Below, piece by piece: positions 9,135-19,684 of a DNA stretch of 64,000 nucleotides. The notes below the pieces were generated by a model. It was not told where the DNA came from and ran no database searches. It worked only from the letters and a program-made list of their open reading frames with translations. Position numbers and translations under genes: made by a program. This stretch comes from an uncultured Neomegalonema sp. (GTDB lineage Bacteria > Pseudomonadota > Alphaproteobacteria > Rhodobacterales > Rhodobacteraceae): positions 1 through 64,000 of the forward strand of contig CALFFK010000047.1 of NCBI GenBank assembly GCA_937957975.1, in the 5' to 3' direction. Position 1 is the stretch's first letter, and each line of letters opens with the position of its first letter.

Positions 9135-9156
9135 CCTGCCCCCTTCAGAGGGCAGG
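9135..9156. terminator. hairpin between convergent cysE and rodA
   Basis: CCTGCCC-cccttcaga-GGGCAGG inverted repeat; no strong T tract. Confidence 0.4.
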
Positions 9157-9186
9157 ATATGGTTCTACGCTATTCTGCCTGCGTTC

Positions 9187-10353
9187 CTACAACACCGTCC
9201 CCCGGCGCGGGAACGCAACCTTCCCATGCACTTGCGCACTCAGCAACAATCCGAACCCGAACAGCAGCACCAGCATTGATGTTCCGCCATAACTGACCAG
9301 CGGCAGGGGAACCCCCACGACCGGGGCCATTCCCATGACCATCGCCATATTAATCGCGAAATATGCGAAGAAAGTCATGCAAACGCCTGCTGCCACCAGC
9401 CGCCCGAACAGATGCCGAATGCGCATGGCCGTCATTAACCCGAACAACAACACGACCATATAAAGGCCCAGCAGCACCAATCCCCCGACCATACCGAATT
9501 CCTCACCCAGCACGGTGAAGATAAAATCCGTGTGTTTCTCTGGCAGGAAGTCGAGCCGCGATAGCGGGCCTTGCAAATACCCCTCACCCGTCGTTCCGCC
9601 TGATCCAAACGCGATTTTCGATTGCGTGATATGATATCCCGCCCCGCGCGGGTCTAGTTCGGGGTTCAGGAACACAGCAATCCGGTCGTATTGATACGGC
9701 TTCAGCAGCGCCCAATCCTGTCCTTTAGAGATAAAGACCGCGTAGACGGCCCCTCCGGTCCCGGCAACCAACAGCGCAAAGAACCACAGGCTGACCCCGG
9801 CAAGGAACATAATAACAATTCCTCCGGTGGAGAGCAGTACAGCCGTTCCCAAATCAGGTTGCTTGACGACAAGCGCCGCTGGAATCAGGATCATCAACAA
9901 CGGCACGATCAATGTAAGGATATGCCTGATCCGGCGGGGGGGGAGATCATGGAAATACCGTGCCAGCGCTACCACCAGCGCGATCTTCATCAGCTCCGAG
10001 GGCTGCAACCGGATTGGTCCAATATCAATCCACCGCTGCGCGCCCATCCCTACGCTTCCGGCGACTTCAACACCGACGAGTAGCAAAAGCGAAAACCCGT
10101 AGAAGAGATAGGCTGTCCCGCGCCAGAACCTTATATCGACCATGGCGACGACCAGCATTCCCACGAAACTGACCGCAAAGCGGATCATCTGCTTGCGCGC
10201 ATAGGGATCGACATTGCCATCGGCCACGGAATACTGCATCGCAAAGCCTATCCCGGCGACCAGTATAATCAACACCACCAGAGGCCAGTTCAGTCGCAGC
10301 AGTTTCTGCGGCAAGGTTGGCCCCGCTGTTCCGTGATTTTCCACACTTGTCAT
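9187..10353 (-). CDS. rodA: rod shape-determining protein RodA (SEDS glycosyltransferase)
   Basis: SEDS family features (KQPDLGTA, FLPEKHTDFIFTVLGEEFG, VGVPLPLVSYGGTSM). Confidence 0.95.
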   Translation of the reverse strand: MTSVENHGTAGPTLPQKLLRLNWPLVVLIILVAGIGFAMQYSVADGNVDPYARKQMIRFAVSFVGMLVVAMVDIRFWRGTAYLFYGFSLLLLVGVEVAGSVGMGAQRWIDIGPIRLQPSELMKIALVVALARYFHDLPPRRIRHILTLIVPLLMILIPAALVVKQPDLGTAVLLSTGGIVIMFLAGVSLWFFALLVAGTGGAVYAVFISKGQDWALLKPYQYDRIAVFLNPELDPRGAGYHITQSKIAFGSGGTTGEGYLQGPLSRLDFLPEKHTDFIFTVLGEEFGMVGGLVLLGLYMVVLLFGLMTAMRIRHLFGRLVAAGVCMTFFAYFAINMAMVMGMAPVVGVPLPLVSYGGTSMLVLLFGFGLLLSAQVHGKVAFPRRGTVL

Positions 10354-12275
10354 CAGGCGTCCTCGCTCTCATCCTCATCGTCAGTCTCGGCGGTAAAGAC
10401 AGGGTCGGCTCCTGCTGGAATCGCTCCTTCTGGAATTTCCGTCGGGAATTTCAGTTTCAACAGCACGTCGCGGGCGATGGGCGCGGCCACCTTTGATCCG
10501 CCCCCGCCATGCTCTACGATAACTGAAATCGCGTAACGCGGGTCGTCGGCGGGTGTAAAGGCCACGAACAGCGCATGGTCGCGTTCCTTCCATGGCAGTT
10601 CGGAGTTTTTGAGAACCCCTGTTGCCCGTTCGGCGGTTGTGATCCGCCGCACCTGCGCGGTCCCCGTCTTGCCGCACATTTCATGTCCTGCCAGCGCGAT
10701 CCGCGACCGATAGGCCGTCCCCCCCGGTTCGTTCACGACGCCGTACATTCCGCGTTGCACCGCTTCGACATGGGCCTTGTCGATGCCGGTACCACGCAGC
10801 GAGCGAGAGCGGACCCGTTCGCCATTGCGCGACCGTACCAGACGCGGATGCACCTCGTATCCACCATTCGCGATCCGCGCCGCCATCACGGCCAGTTGCA
10901 GCGGCGATCCAAGCAGGTATCCTTGCCCAATCCCCGCATGAAGGGTCTCGCCAGGATACCATGGTTCTTTGAGTTTTGCGCGTTTCCAGGTCTTGTCCGG
11001 CATCAACCCCGCCTTGGCGTCAACCAACCCGATCTCTGGCAGCACACCGATCCCGAATTTGCGTGCTGTTTCCGCCAGTTTGTCGATCCCGATGCGCTTT
11101 GCCAGATCATAGAAATACACATCGCAAGACTGCTTCAGCCCCTGATGCAGGTTCATTGTCCCGTGGCCACCCCGTTTCCAGCAATGGAAACGATGGCTGC
11201 CAAGTTCGATATGTCCGCCGCAATAGACCGAATGCCCCGGCCCGACCAATCCTGCCTCCATCGCGGCCATCGCGACAACCATCTTGAAGGTCGATCCCGG
11301 CGGATAAAGACCCGAAACCGCTTTGTTGCTCAGGGGTTTTTTCTCGTTGTCCCGCAGCGAAAGCCAATCTTTCTGCGATAGCCCCAGCACGAATCCGTTT
11401 GGGTCAAAGCCCGGCGTCGAGGCCATTGCGAGAACATCGCCGTCATAAATATCCATGACCACGACTGCGCCGCTTTCCTCGCCCATGCGCTGCATCGCGT
11501 ATTTTTGCAGGGCCATATTGACGGTCAGGGTCAGGTCTTCCCCCGGTGTCCCCTCCCGGCGTTCCAACTCCCGTATGGGGCGCCCATGGGCATCCTTTTC
11601 AACGCGGCTCAGGCCCGCCTTGCCGCGCAGGGCAATTTCCTCCACCCGCTCGACCCCTGATTTCCCGATTCGCATTCCCGGCAGCTTGATGAGTGCGCCA
11701 TCCTTCCCTGCCCGCTCTACATCGCGTTCAGAAGCGGCGGCAACATAGCCGACCAGATGCCCTGTAAAATCCGCTTCCGGGTAATGCCGTGTCAGCCCCA
11801 GCTCTGGCGAGATCCCGGCAAGGGCAGGCGCATTCGCATTAACCTCTGCAAATTCTTCCCATTTCAGGTTTTCGGCAATGACAACGGGCAGGAAAGCCCG
11901 TGTGCGCCGGATTTCTTCTGTCAGCGCCTTGCGCCGCAAAGGGGGCAGCGGAATCAGATCGGATAGCCGATCCAGCGTTTCCTCGACTTCCTCCACGTCT
12001 TCCCGGTAGAGGACGATCCGGTAATTGTGTCGATTGACGGCCAGCGGCTTGCCATCGCGCGAGACAATCTGTCCGCGCACCGGGGCCAGCAGGGAAGGGC
12101 GGATGCGCGCCCGGTCGGCGCGGGCCGCATATTTCTCGCCCTCGACAATCTGCAACTGATACATCCGCGCGCCCAGTGCTGTCGCCAGTGCCCCTTGCGC
12201 TCCGAACAGCACGAGTGCACGGCGTGAGAACACACTGCGATCATGTTCGTTGCTGCGGTATCGACGCATTGCCAT
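10353..12275 (-). CDS. mrdA: penicillin-binding protein 2
   Basis: Transpeptidase motifs STFK, KTGTAQ; adjacent to rodA. Confidence 0.95.
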   Translation of the reverse strand: MAMRRYRSNEHDRSVFSRRALVLFGAQGALATALGARMYQLQIVEGEKYAARADRARIRPSLLAPVRGQIVSRDGKPLAVNRHNYRIVLYREDVEEVEETLDRLSDLIPLPPLRRKALTEEIRRTRAFLPVVIAENLKWEEFAEVNANAPALAGISPELGLTRHYPEADFTGHLVGYVAAASERDVERAGKDGALIKLPGMRIGKSGVERVEEIALRGKAGLSRVEKDAHGRPIRELERREGTPGEDLTLTVNMALQKYAMQRMGEESGAVVVMDIYDGDVLAMASTPGFDPNGFVLGLSQKDWLSLRDNEKKPLSNKAVSGLYPPGSTFKMVVAMAAMEAGLVGPGHSVYCGGHIELGSHRFHCWKRGGHGTMNLHQGLKQSCDVYFYDLAKRIGIDKLAETARKFGIGVLPEIGLVDAKAGLMPDKTWKRAKLKEPWYPGETLHAGIGQGYLLGSPLQLAVMAARIANGGYEVHPRLVRSRNGERVRSRSLRGTGIDKAHVEAVQRGMYGVVNEPGGTAYRSRIALAGHEMCGKTGTAQVRRITTAERATGVLKNSELPWKERDHALFVAFTPADDPRYAISVIVEHGGGGSKVAAPIARDVLLKLKFPTEIPEGAIPAGADPVFTAETDDEDESEDA

Positions 12276-12292
12276 GAGGGCAAACCTCCTTT

Positions 12293-12805
12293 TCAGAGCG
12301 CGCGGCGCTGCGTCCTGCCGATCCGCAGGAACTGTCGCAGCGCAACAGAAATAACCGGATAGACCAGAAAAGTCATGCCGCCTTGAACGAATACCAGATC
12401 AAGGGGTTGCATCGACAATCGGGCCGCCGAAGTCAAAACCCATTCCAGTCCGAAGGTTAGCCCGACGAATGCGGCAAATCCAAGCCACCGCCAGACCAGC
12501 GGCATTGTTCTCAGCGGCGGCAGCATCCGGTCGAGCAGGATTGTCGCGATCATCAATGACAGCATCCCGGCACCCGGTATGTTGCCCAATATCAAATCCT
12601 GCGCCAATCCGACGAGAAAGATCATGGGGGCTTTCATTATATCGGGTCGGTGCAGCATCCAGAAAAATACGATGATGATGCCGAATTTTGGCCAAGGGGT
12701 CGAAACCGGCCCGACTTCCAGCGCGACATGCGACACGATGATGGCCAGAAAACTGGTGGCCAATACCAATACAAGCGCCCAGGTGAAGGCCCAAAGCGCC
12801 TTCAC
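12293..12805 (-). CDS. mreD: rod shape-determining protein MreD
   Basis: Small hydrophobic protein in mreBCD-mrdAB order. Confidence 0.85.
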   Translation of the reverse strand: MKALWAFTWALVLVLATSFLAIIVSHVALEVGPVSTPWPKFGIIIVFFWMLHRPDIMKAPMIFLVGLAQDLILGNIPGAGMLSLMIATILLDRMLPPLRTMPLVWRWLGFAAFVGLTFGLEWVLTSAARLSMQPLDLVFVQGGMTFLVYPVISVALRQFLRIGRTQRRAL

Positions 12806-13731
12806 TCCCTGCTCTCCGGCGCATCATCTTCTTCTGTGTTATCCGGCTTTTCCTGTTCCACGCCGCCATCGGAGCGCACGATCAGGATCGCATCGGAATC
12901 GATGGTCAGGTCTACCCGTTCGATCACCAGCCGCACAAATTCGAGTTGTCTGAAATCTGCACTTGGGGCCACCCGCACGACATTATCGACCAGCGCATCC
13001 ACCGTCCCAAGTGGCAAGCCTTTGGGGAAAACCCCGCCATGATTCGATGTCAGTACCCGCTGTCCCTTCGTCACCTTTCCCGGATTCGACAGAAATTGCA
13101 GTTTTGGCCGTGCAGTGCTGTCCCCGATCAAGAGCGCGCGTATATCACCGGGTTGCAGCAACACGGGAATACGGCTTGATGCATCTGTCACCAGAACCAC
13201 CTGCGCCGCGTTCTGGCCCAGCGTTACGACTCGTCCGATGGCTGCTGTCCCGTCCATGACAACAGTGCCGGGCCGTACGCCTTGCGCACGCCCTGCATTG
13301 ATCGTGATGGACTGGGTGAAGGCTCCGCCTGAATTGCCGACGACCTGTGCGGTAATATAGTCAAAGCGCGGCGCAAGCGTCACCTTGTTGAGCGCCCTCA
13401 ACTGCGCGTTCTCGGCTTCCAGCCGCAGCGCCACCTCCCGCCACCGGCTCAACCTGACAATATCTTCGCGTAGCTGCTTGTTGTTGGAGGCCAGATCAAG
13501 AAACTCGCTCACATCGTTCGCTGCCCGCCGCATGAACCGCATCGGCGCCCCGACGAACTCTGTGACAGGGGCCGATATATCGAGCGCCAATTCCCGCAAG
13601 GACTGCAATCGGGGATCGCTTGTCGCTCCGAGAATATAGATCGCCACCGATGCGAGTAAGGCGATCACACCGAGCCCGCGCCCAACTATGCGCCAGAATC
13701 CGTTTCCGTTTCCGAGGATGCGGTAGGTCAT
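12802..13731 (-). CDS. mreC: rod shape-determining protein MreC
   Basis: N-terminal TM and coiled coil; VVGNSGGAFTQSITINAGRAQGVRPGTVVMDG. Confidence 0.93.
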   Translation of the reverse strand: MTYRILGNGNGFWRIVGRGLGVIALLASVAIYILGATSDPRLQSLRELALDISAPVTEFVGAPMRFMRRAANDVSEFLDLASNNKQLREDIVRLSRWREVALRLEAENAQLRALNKVTLAPRFDYITAQVVGNSGGAFTQSITINAGRAQGVRPGTVVMDGTAAIGRVVTLGQNAAQVVLVTDASSRIPVLLQPGDIRALLIGDSTARPKLQFLSNPGKVTKGQRVLTSNHGGVFPKGLPLGTVDALVDNVVRVAPSADFRQLEFVRLVIERVDLTIDSDAILIVRSDGGVEQEKPDNTEEDDAPESRE

Positions 13732-13811
13732 TGCGTTGGGTTCTTATCCGCCGGTGAGCGTTGTGATTTGTACGCTATTCCGCGAACCTTAACGTTGCAT
13801 TTACCAAAACG

Positions 13812-14873
<1,062 letters not shown>

Positions 14874-14956
14874 CTAATATTTATTGCGCTTATAGGGCGG
14901 CGGGTGCGCTGCGGTAAAGGATTTCATGGACGGAAGCAAAAATTGCACTGGCACCG

Positions 14957-16372
14957 TCACCCGGCCTTCTGGCGCTCGGATGGCATGGAGGTAGTCTCTT
15001 TTCGTGCGTGTTGCTGATCTGACCGGGCAATGATGCTCTTTTTTGGAAAGTGCAAGGTCGCAACGGTTCCACTTCCTTGCGTACTCTCGATTGTCAGCGA
15101 CCCGTCTATCGCCTCCATAATGTTCCTCACAATCGTCAGACCAATCCCCAGACCGCCATAGCCGCTCTTCTGGGTATCCGCCTGTTGCTGGACGAATGGA
15201 TCGGTGATGCTGTCGAGCACTTCCTCTGAGATTCCACATCCCCGGTCGCTTATCGAAATGCGTGCTCCCGTGTCTCCGGCCTGGTGGAGCGTGATGACAA
15301 CCGTTTGGCCTGGCTCCGAAAACTTGATCGCATTTGTGATCAGATTGATGATGGCCTGTTCCAGTCGCTGACGGTCCGCCGAGATAATGTCGTCGTTTTC
15401 CGCTCCTTCGAGGGTTAAATCGACCCCGCTTTCTTCGGCTCGAAAAGTGCACAATGTCACCGCATTAGAGATAGCATTCGCGAGCCGGAACTGCGTTTTC
15501 TGGAAACCCATCTTCCCCATCGACGAACTGGATAGATCAAGCAGATCGTCGATATTACGCCTCAGGATCAGACCGCTGGAATGGATATGCTCCACATAAT
15601 CACGATAGGTCTTGGGTTCGATCGTGCCGAAGATCTCCATCCGCATCGTGTCTGAGAAACCGATGATCGCGTTCATAGGCGTGCGCAATTCGTGCGAGAC
15701 CCCGGCTAGTAGTTTGTCCTTCGCCTGGTCTGCCTCCAGCGCTTTTGCAAGGGCTCTTTCCGCCTCCTGCCTGGCTTGGATCAGCGTCTGTTCGTTCTCA
15801 TATTGCTGACGCTCCAGATTATGACGATAGATGTTGGAGATTGCGATTGTTGCAACGGAAGTTACCATCAGCATCCCGTCGATTATTTGGATGGAGATGT
15901 GGAGTCCAGAAAGGCTGAGGGTCAGGATATAGCTTGGGGTAATGGCAATACAGATCAGGACGATCAGCGCAGGTCTGAGGTAGAAGGTCACGCCACCGTA
16001 CAACACCGACACCGCCGCCCCGAAGTGGAAGTAGATCGCCGCATCTATGGTAATAAGAGATAGAATGAACATTCCGGCTGTGGCGAAAGCACAATAGAAA
16101 AGGATAGCCAACTCTCGCTGTGTCCGTGTCGATGCGCGGATGAACCACAGAAAACCAACCGCCATGGCCAAAACCGCGCTGCCCCGAAGTATCAGAAACT
16201 TTGCGGTGTGCTCCGGGAAAGCGATAACATCGAAGATGCAATACGGTAAGTAGAGCGCGATCCCAAGCATCAAGGCCTTGGCACGCAATCCACGTCGTAA
16301 TCGATCATCGCGATTGAAGTAGATACGATCCGCATCTGACAACCGGAATGCAGTTTTCGGATTGAACATCAC
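14957..16372 (-). CDS. membrane sensor histidine kinase (orphan)
   Basis: Multiple TMs, HisKA LLAGVSHELRTPMNAIIGFSDTM, HATPase GYGGLGIGLTIVRNIME. Confidence 0.9.
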   Translation of the reverse strand: MMFNPKTAFRLSDADRIYFNRDDRLRRGLRAKALMLGIALYLPYCIFDVIAFPEHTAKFLILRGSAVLAMAVGFLWFIRASTRTQRELAILFYCAFATAGMFILSLITIDAAIYFHFGAAVSVLYGGVTFYLRPALIVLICIAITPSYILTLSLSGLHISIQIIDGMLMVTSVATIAISNIYRHNLERQQYENEQTLIQARQEAERALAKALEADQAKDKLLAGVSHELRTPMNAIIGFSDTMRMEIFGTIEPKTYRDYVEHIHSSGLILRRNIDDLLDLSSSSMGKMGFQKTQFRLANAISNAVTLCTFRAEESGVDLTLEGAENDDIISADRQRLEQAIINLITNAIKFSEPGQTVVITLHQAGDTGARISISDRGCGISEEVLDSITDPFVQQQADTQKSGYGGLGIGLTIVRNIMEAIDGSLTIESTQGSGTVATLHFPKKSIIARSDQQHARKETTSMPSERQKAG

Positions 16373-16434
16373 GTTACATTCCCTCAGATCATGGTTGTAT
16401 TTTATACATAACCTCAGGGAGGGTTTTAATTAAA

Positions 16435-16602
16435 GCAAATTGCGCAAAAATTGAATAGAGGAGCAGGTCTTCACGTTCGGGCCGTAACGCAAGAGACGGC
16501 GAAACCTGTCTCAATATTTGCGCAATTTGCTATGGTGTGAATTGCGATCAGGTTCGGCAATAGAGCGTCAGCAAACATGCTTCTCCTGGCGCGTTTGCTG
16601 AC
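16435..16602. repeat. inverted-repeat-rich intergenic region (two nested/adjacent IR pairs)
   Basis: gcaaattgcgcaaaaattga (16435-16454) versus tcaatatttgcgcaatttgc (16511-16530), 19/20 complementary; GTCAGCAAAC (16567-16576) versus GTTTGCTGAC (16593-16602), perfect. Confidence 0.75.
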
Positions 16603-16627
16603 ACCAATTGATCGTGTGTCACACAAT

Positions 16628-18199
16628 CTATTCCGCTGCCTGCACTGGTGGTGCCGACTTCTCCCGCCGTACCATCAGCTTGTTCAGCGCGTTGATATAG
16701 GCCCGCCCTGACGCCACAAGCGTATCGGCATTTGCGGCATGGCCCGTGACGATTTTGCCGTCCTCTTCCAGCCTCACGGACACTTCCGCCTGCGCATCTG
16801 TCCCGTCGGTTACAGCATGAACCTGATACAATTTCAGCCGCGCGGTGTGTGGCACAAGCGCCTTGACCGCATTGAAGGTCGCGTCCACCGGCCCGTTCCC
16901 GGTTGTTTCGTGATGATGCGTCTTGCCGTCGATTTCCATCGTCAGGGTCGCTGTCGCCGGTCCTTCGGTCCCGCAGACCATGCCGAGCGACACCATCTGC
17001 ATCCGGTTGTGGTTCGCGCTCGTTTGCTGATCTTCTATCAGCGCGATGATGTCATCATCATAGACTTCCTTCTTGGAGTCAGCGAGCGCCTTGAACCGCA
17101 CGAACGCTTCCTGAAAGGCGTTGTCTCCGAGATCAAAGCCCATCTGTGCCAGCTTGTCCTTGAACGCGGCGCGCCCGGAATGCTTGCCCATGACCAGATT
17201 GCTTTCGGTCAGGCCCACATCTTCTGGCCGCATGATCTCGAATGTCTCTGCGTTTTTCAGCATCCCGTCCTGATGAATACCGGATTCGTGCGCGAAGGCG
17301 TTCTTGCCAACAATGGCCTTGTTATACTGCACCGCAAAGCCCGACACCGTAGATACGAGGCGGCTTGCCTTCATAATCTGCGTCGTGTCGATCCCGGTAT
17401 GGAAGGGCATGATGTCCTTGCGAACCTTCATCGCCATGACGACTTCTTCGAGGGCAGTATTGCCCGCCCGTTCCCCCAGACCGTTGATCGTGCATTCAAT
17501 CTGGCGCGCCCCTGCTTCGACTGCGGCCAGCGCATTCGCTGTGGCCATGCCCAGATCGTTATGACAATGCGTTGCGACCACACAATCCTTTAGCCCCGGT
17601 ACCCGCTGATGCAGCATTGTAATCAGTCCCGCACTCTCGCGCGGCGCGGTATAGCCTACCGTGTCGGGGATATTGATCGTTGTTGCCCCGCACTCGACTG
17701 CCATGGCGACTGTCTCGACGAGGTAATCCTCCTCCGTCCGGGTCGCATCCATTGGCGACCATTGTACATTGTCACACAGCGAGCGGGCGAAGGTCACGGT
17801 TTCGCGGATTTTGTCGAGCACCTGCTCTTTTGTCATCGAAAGCTGATGTTCCCGATGCAGTGGTGATGTGCCGATAAAGGTATGGATGCGCGGCTTTTTC
17901 GCATGTTGCAACGCCTGCCATGCCCGCTCAATATCCCCTTTCGACGCCCGCGCCAGCCCGCAGGTCACGGCATTCTGCAACAGTTTCGCAATTTCGCTTA
18001 CCGCTTCAAAATCCCCGTCCGAGGCGATGGGGAATCCGGCTTCGATAATATCAACGCCCATTTCATCGAGCAGCGCCGCGATCTGGAGTTTTTCCTCCAG
18101 CGTCATGGTTGCCCCCGGCGACTGCTCTCCGTCGCGCATGGTGGTATCGAAAATCAGAACCCTGTCTTTGTCCTGAGCGGAATCGGTCTGCGAAGTCAT
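16628..18199 (-). CDS. leuA: 2-isopropylmalate synthase
   Basis: VLIFDTTMRDGEQSPGATM..., HCHNDLGMATANALAAVEAGA, HESGIHQDG; start set to MTSQTDSAQ. Confidence 0.96.
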   Translation of the reverse strand: MTSQTDSAQDKDRVLIFDTTMRDGEQSPGATMTLEEKLQIAALLDEMGVDIIEAGFPIASDGDFEAVSEIAKLLQNAVTCGLARASKGDIERAWQALQHAKKPRIHTFIGTSPLHREHQLSMTKEQVLDKIRETVTFARSLCDNVQWSPMDATRTEEDYLVETVAMAVECGATTINIPDTVGYTAPRESAGLITMLHQRVPGLKDCVVATHCHNDLGMATANALAAVEAGARQIECTINGLGERAGNTALEEVVMAMKVRKDIMPFHTGIDTTQIMKASRLVSTVSGFAVQYNKAIVGKNAFAHESGIHQDGMLKNAETFEIMRPEDVGLTESNLVMGKHSGRAAFKDKLAQMGFDLGDNAFQEAFVRFKALADSKKEVYDDDIIALIEDQQTSANHNRMQMVSLGMVCGTEGPATATLTMEIDGKTHHHETTGNGPVDATFNAVKALVPHTARLKLYQVHAVTDGTDAQAEVSVRLEEDGKIVTGHAANADTLVASGRAYINALNKLMVRREKSAPPVQAAE

Positions 18200-18235
18200 G
18201 GTGCTGCCTGTAATGTAAGATGCAAAATCGGGTTC

Positions 18236-18289
18236 CGGTGCGCACAAGCTCCTCTGAGCGCCGCACCGTGATGACGGCGCGCTCAGAGG
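18236..18289 (-). promoter_or_regulatory. candidate leu attenuator: two mutually exclusive hairpins upstream of leuA
   Basis: Hairpin A CCTCTGAGCG/CGCTCAGAGG (18280-18289 with 18251-18260). Hairpin B CGGTGCG/CGCACCG (18262-18268 with 18236-18242), whose 5' arm sits in the loop of A. Confidence 0.65.
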
Positions 18290-18324
18290 CGAATAAGTAG
18301 CAGAAGGCGCGCATCGTTTTGCAT
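18283..18324 (-). CDS. leucine leader peptide MQNDARLLLLIRL
   Basis: ATG CAA AAC GAT GCG CGC CTT CTG CTA CTT ATT CGC CTC TGA on the minus strand: four consecutive Leu codons, stop inside hairpin A; TTGACA -35-like box at 18360-18355. Confidence 0.7.
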   Translation of the reverse strand: MQNDARLLLLIRL

Positions 18325-18429
18325 GGTCGCGATAGATGCAGAGCCACGCGCCTGTGTCAACCCGCCACTTTACTTTGTCCATCCGCGCCCAACCTTACCC
18401 ACTATGAAAGACAGTTACGATTGCAAGGA

Positions 18430-19065
18430 ATGAACACTATGCTTCTCAAGGCAACACTGACTGTTCTGGCTGTCTTTTCGATGGTTGGCGTCGCCCATGC
18501 GGCGGATAATATCGAAGGGCCGCAATACGAAGTTCTGGCCAGTGAGAATGGCGTCGAGCTTCGCGAATATGCGCCTTATCTCGTGGCTGAGGTGACTGTC
18601 GAGGCTCCCTCTCGCAGTGCTGCATCCAGTCTGGGGTTCCGCCCCCTTGCCGGATATATCTTCGGCGGCAATACGTCCCGTGATGAGATCGCCATGACCG
18701 CCCCGGTGACGACCCAATCCAGCGGCACCGAAATCGCCATGACCGCTCCCGTCACAACCGCTGATACTGGCGCGGGTCTCTACACGGTCCATTTCACCAT
18801 GCCCCGAAAATGGACGATGGATACGCTGCCCGTCCCGAACGACCCCCGCGTTACATTGAAGGAAGTCCCCGCTGAAAAGCGGCTTGCCTATCGCTTTGTT
18901 GGTGTCAAGGCGCAGGACAGCATCGACAGGGCCGACGCTGCCATTCTGGCTTATGCTACCCGCAACGATGTGGCCGTTTCTGTCACATCCATGATTGCCG
19001 GGTATGACGGCCCGCGCACTCCTTCCGGCAAGCGCCGCTGGGAAGTCATGCGTGTCGTGGAATAA
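18430..19065 (+). CDS. SOUL family heme-binding protein
   Basis: PQYEVLASENGVELREYAPYLVAEV, DEIAMTAPVTTQ, FTMPRKWTMDTLPVPNDPRV. Confidence 0.92.
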   Translation: MNTMLLKATLTVLAVFSMVGVAHAADNIEGPQYEVLASENGVELREYAPYLVAEVTVEAPSRSAASSLGFRPLAGYIFGGNTSRDEIAMTAPVTTQSSGTEIAMTAPVTTADTGAGLYTVHFTMPRKWTMDTLPVPNDPRVTLKEVPAEKRLAYRFVGVKAQDSIDRADAAILAYATRNDVAVSVTSMIAGYDGPRTPSGKRRWEVMRVVE

Positions 19066-19102
19066 AGGCGCTGCCCGGTCAATAAGCCACAGCCATTGTG
19101 TT

Positions 19103-19684
19103 TCAGCGTAGCCCGTCTTCGCCTTTCACGTCCGCTGCCTCCAGCCCACCCATCCGCGAATGGATGCGCGGCCCGCAGGTCATGGCCAGCGCGAACAGCA
19201 GCTCGTCTGCTTTTGGCCCATCCGGCAACCCCACTTCCATCGCATCGAAATGACTGCGCACATAGGCCGCGTTCGCATGGCCGAGCGGTACATCAATCCG
19301 CGTGCCCATCCCGCCCTGCTTCATTGCCGAGGGCACGATGGCCTTGGAATCGCTCAATAACTGCCGCATCGCATATCCGCCCGGCACATGCCAAAGCGCC
19401 GTATGCTCCAGTTCCCCGGCCTCCCCGACCATCGCCGCCTTGCCATAGCCGTCGATCCCTTTCGGTCCACCAAGAGCCTCAACAAGCCGTTCGCTCATCA
19501 TTGCGCCCAGCGGTTTCAGGTCATCCATATGGCTTTGCAAATCCGCCTCATATTGGCCCGCAAACGGGTTCTTCACGATGGCCAGCATCGCCGCCCGTCT
19601 GCGCGGCGCATTGGCGACCGGCCCCCCGTCATGGTGAATTTCCTCGACGATCAACATCGTCTTGCGGATCGGAAAATCAGCCAT
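19103..19684 (-). CDS. amino acid synthesis family protein (AA_synth/DUF1185)
   Basis: RKTMLIVEEIHHDGG family signature; 193 aa. Confidence 0.8.
   Translation of the reverse strand: MADFPIRKTMLIVEEIHHDGGPVANAPRRRAAMLAIVKNPFAGQYEADLQSHMDDLKPLGAMMSERLVEALGGPKGIDGYGKAAMVGEAGELEHTALWHVPGGYAMRQLLSDSKAIVPSAMKQGGMGTRIDVPLGHANAAYVRSHFDAMEVGLPDGPKADELLFALAMTCGPRIHSRMGGLEAADVKGEDGLR

Noticed and set aside
10575-11381. 268-aa plus-strand ORF opposite mrdA
   Set aside because: Antisense to PBP2 transpeptidase domain; no plausible domain
16373-16627. Insertion sequence
   Set aside because: Inverted repeats flank only about 56 bp and no transposase ORF is present; kept only as structured IR/possible MITE remnant
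16739-17593. 284-aa plus-strand ORF opposite leuA
   Set aside because: leuA on the minus strand has strong motifs; the antisense frame is a GC3 artefact
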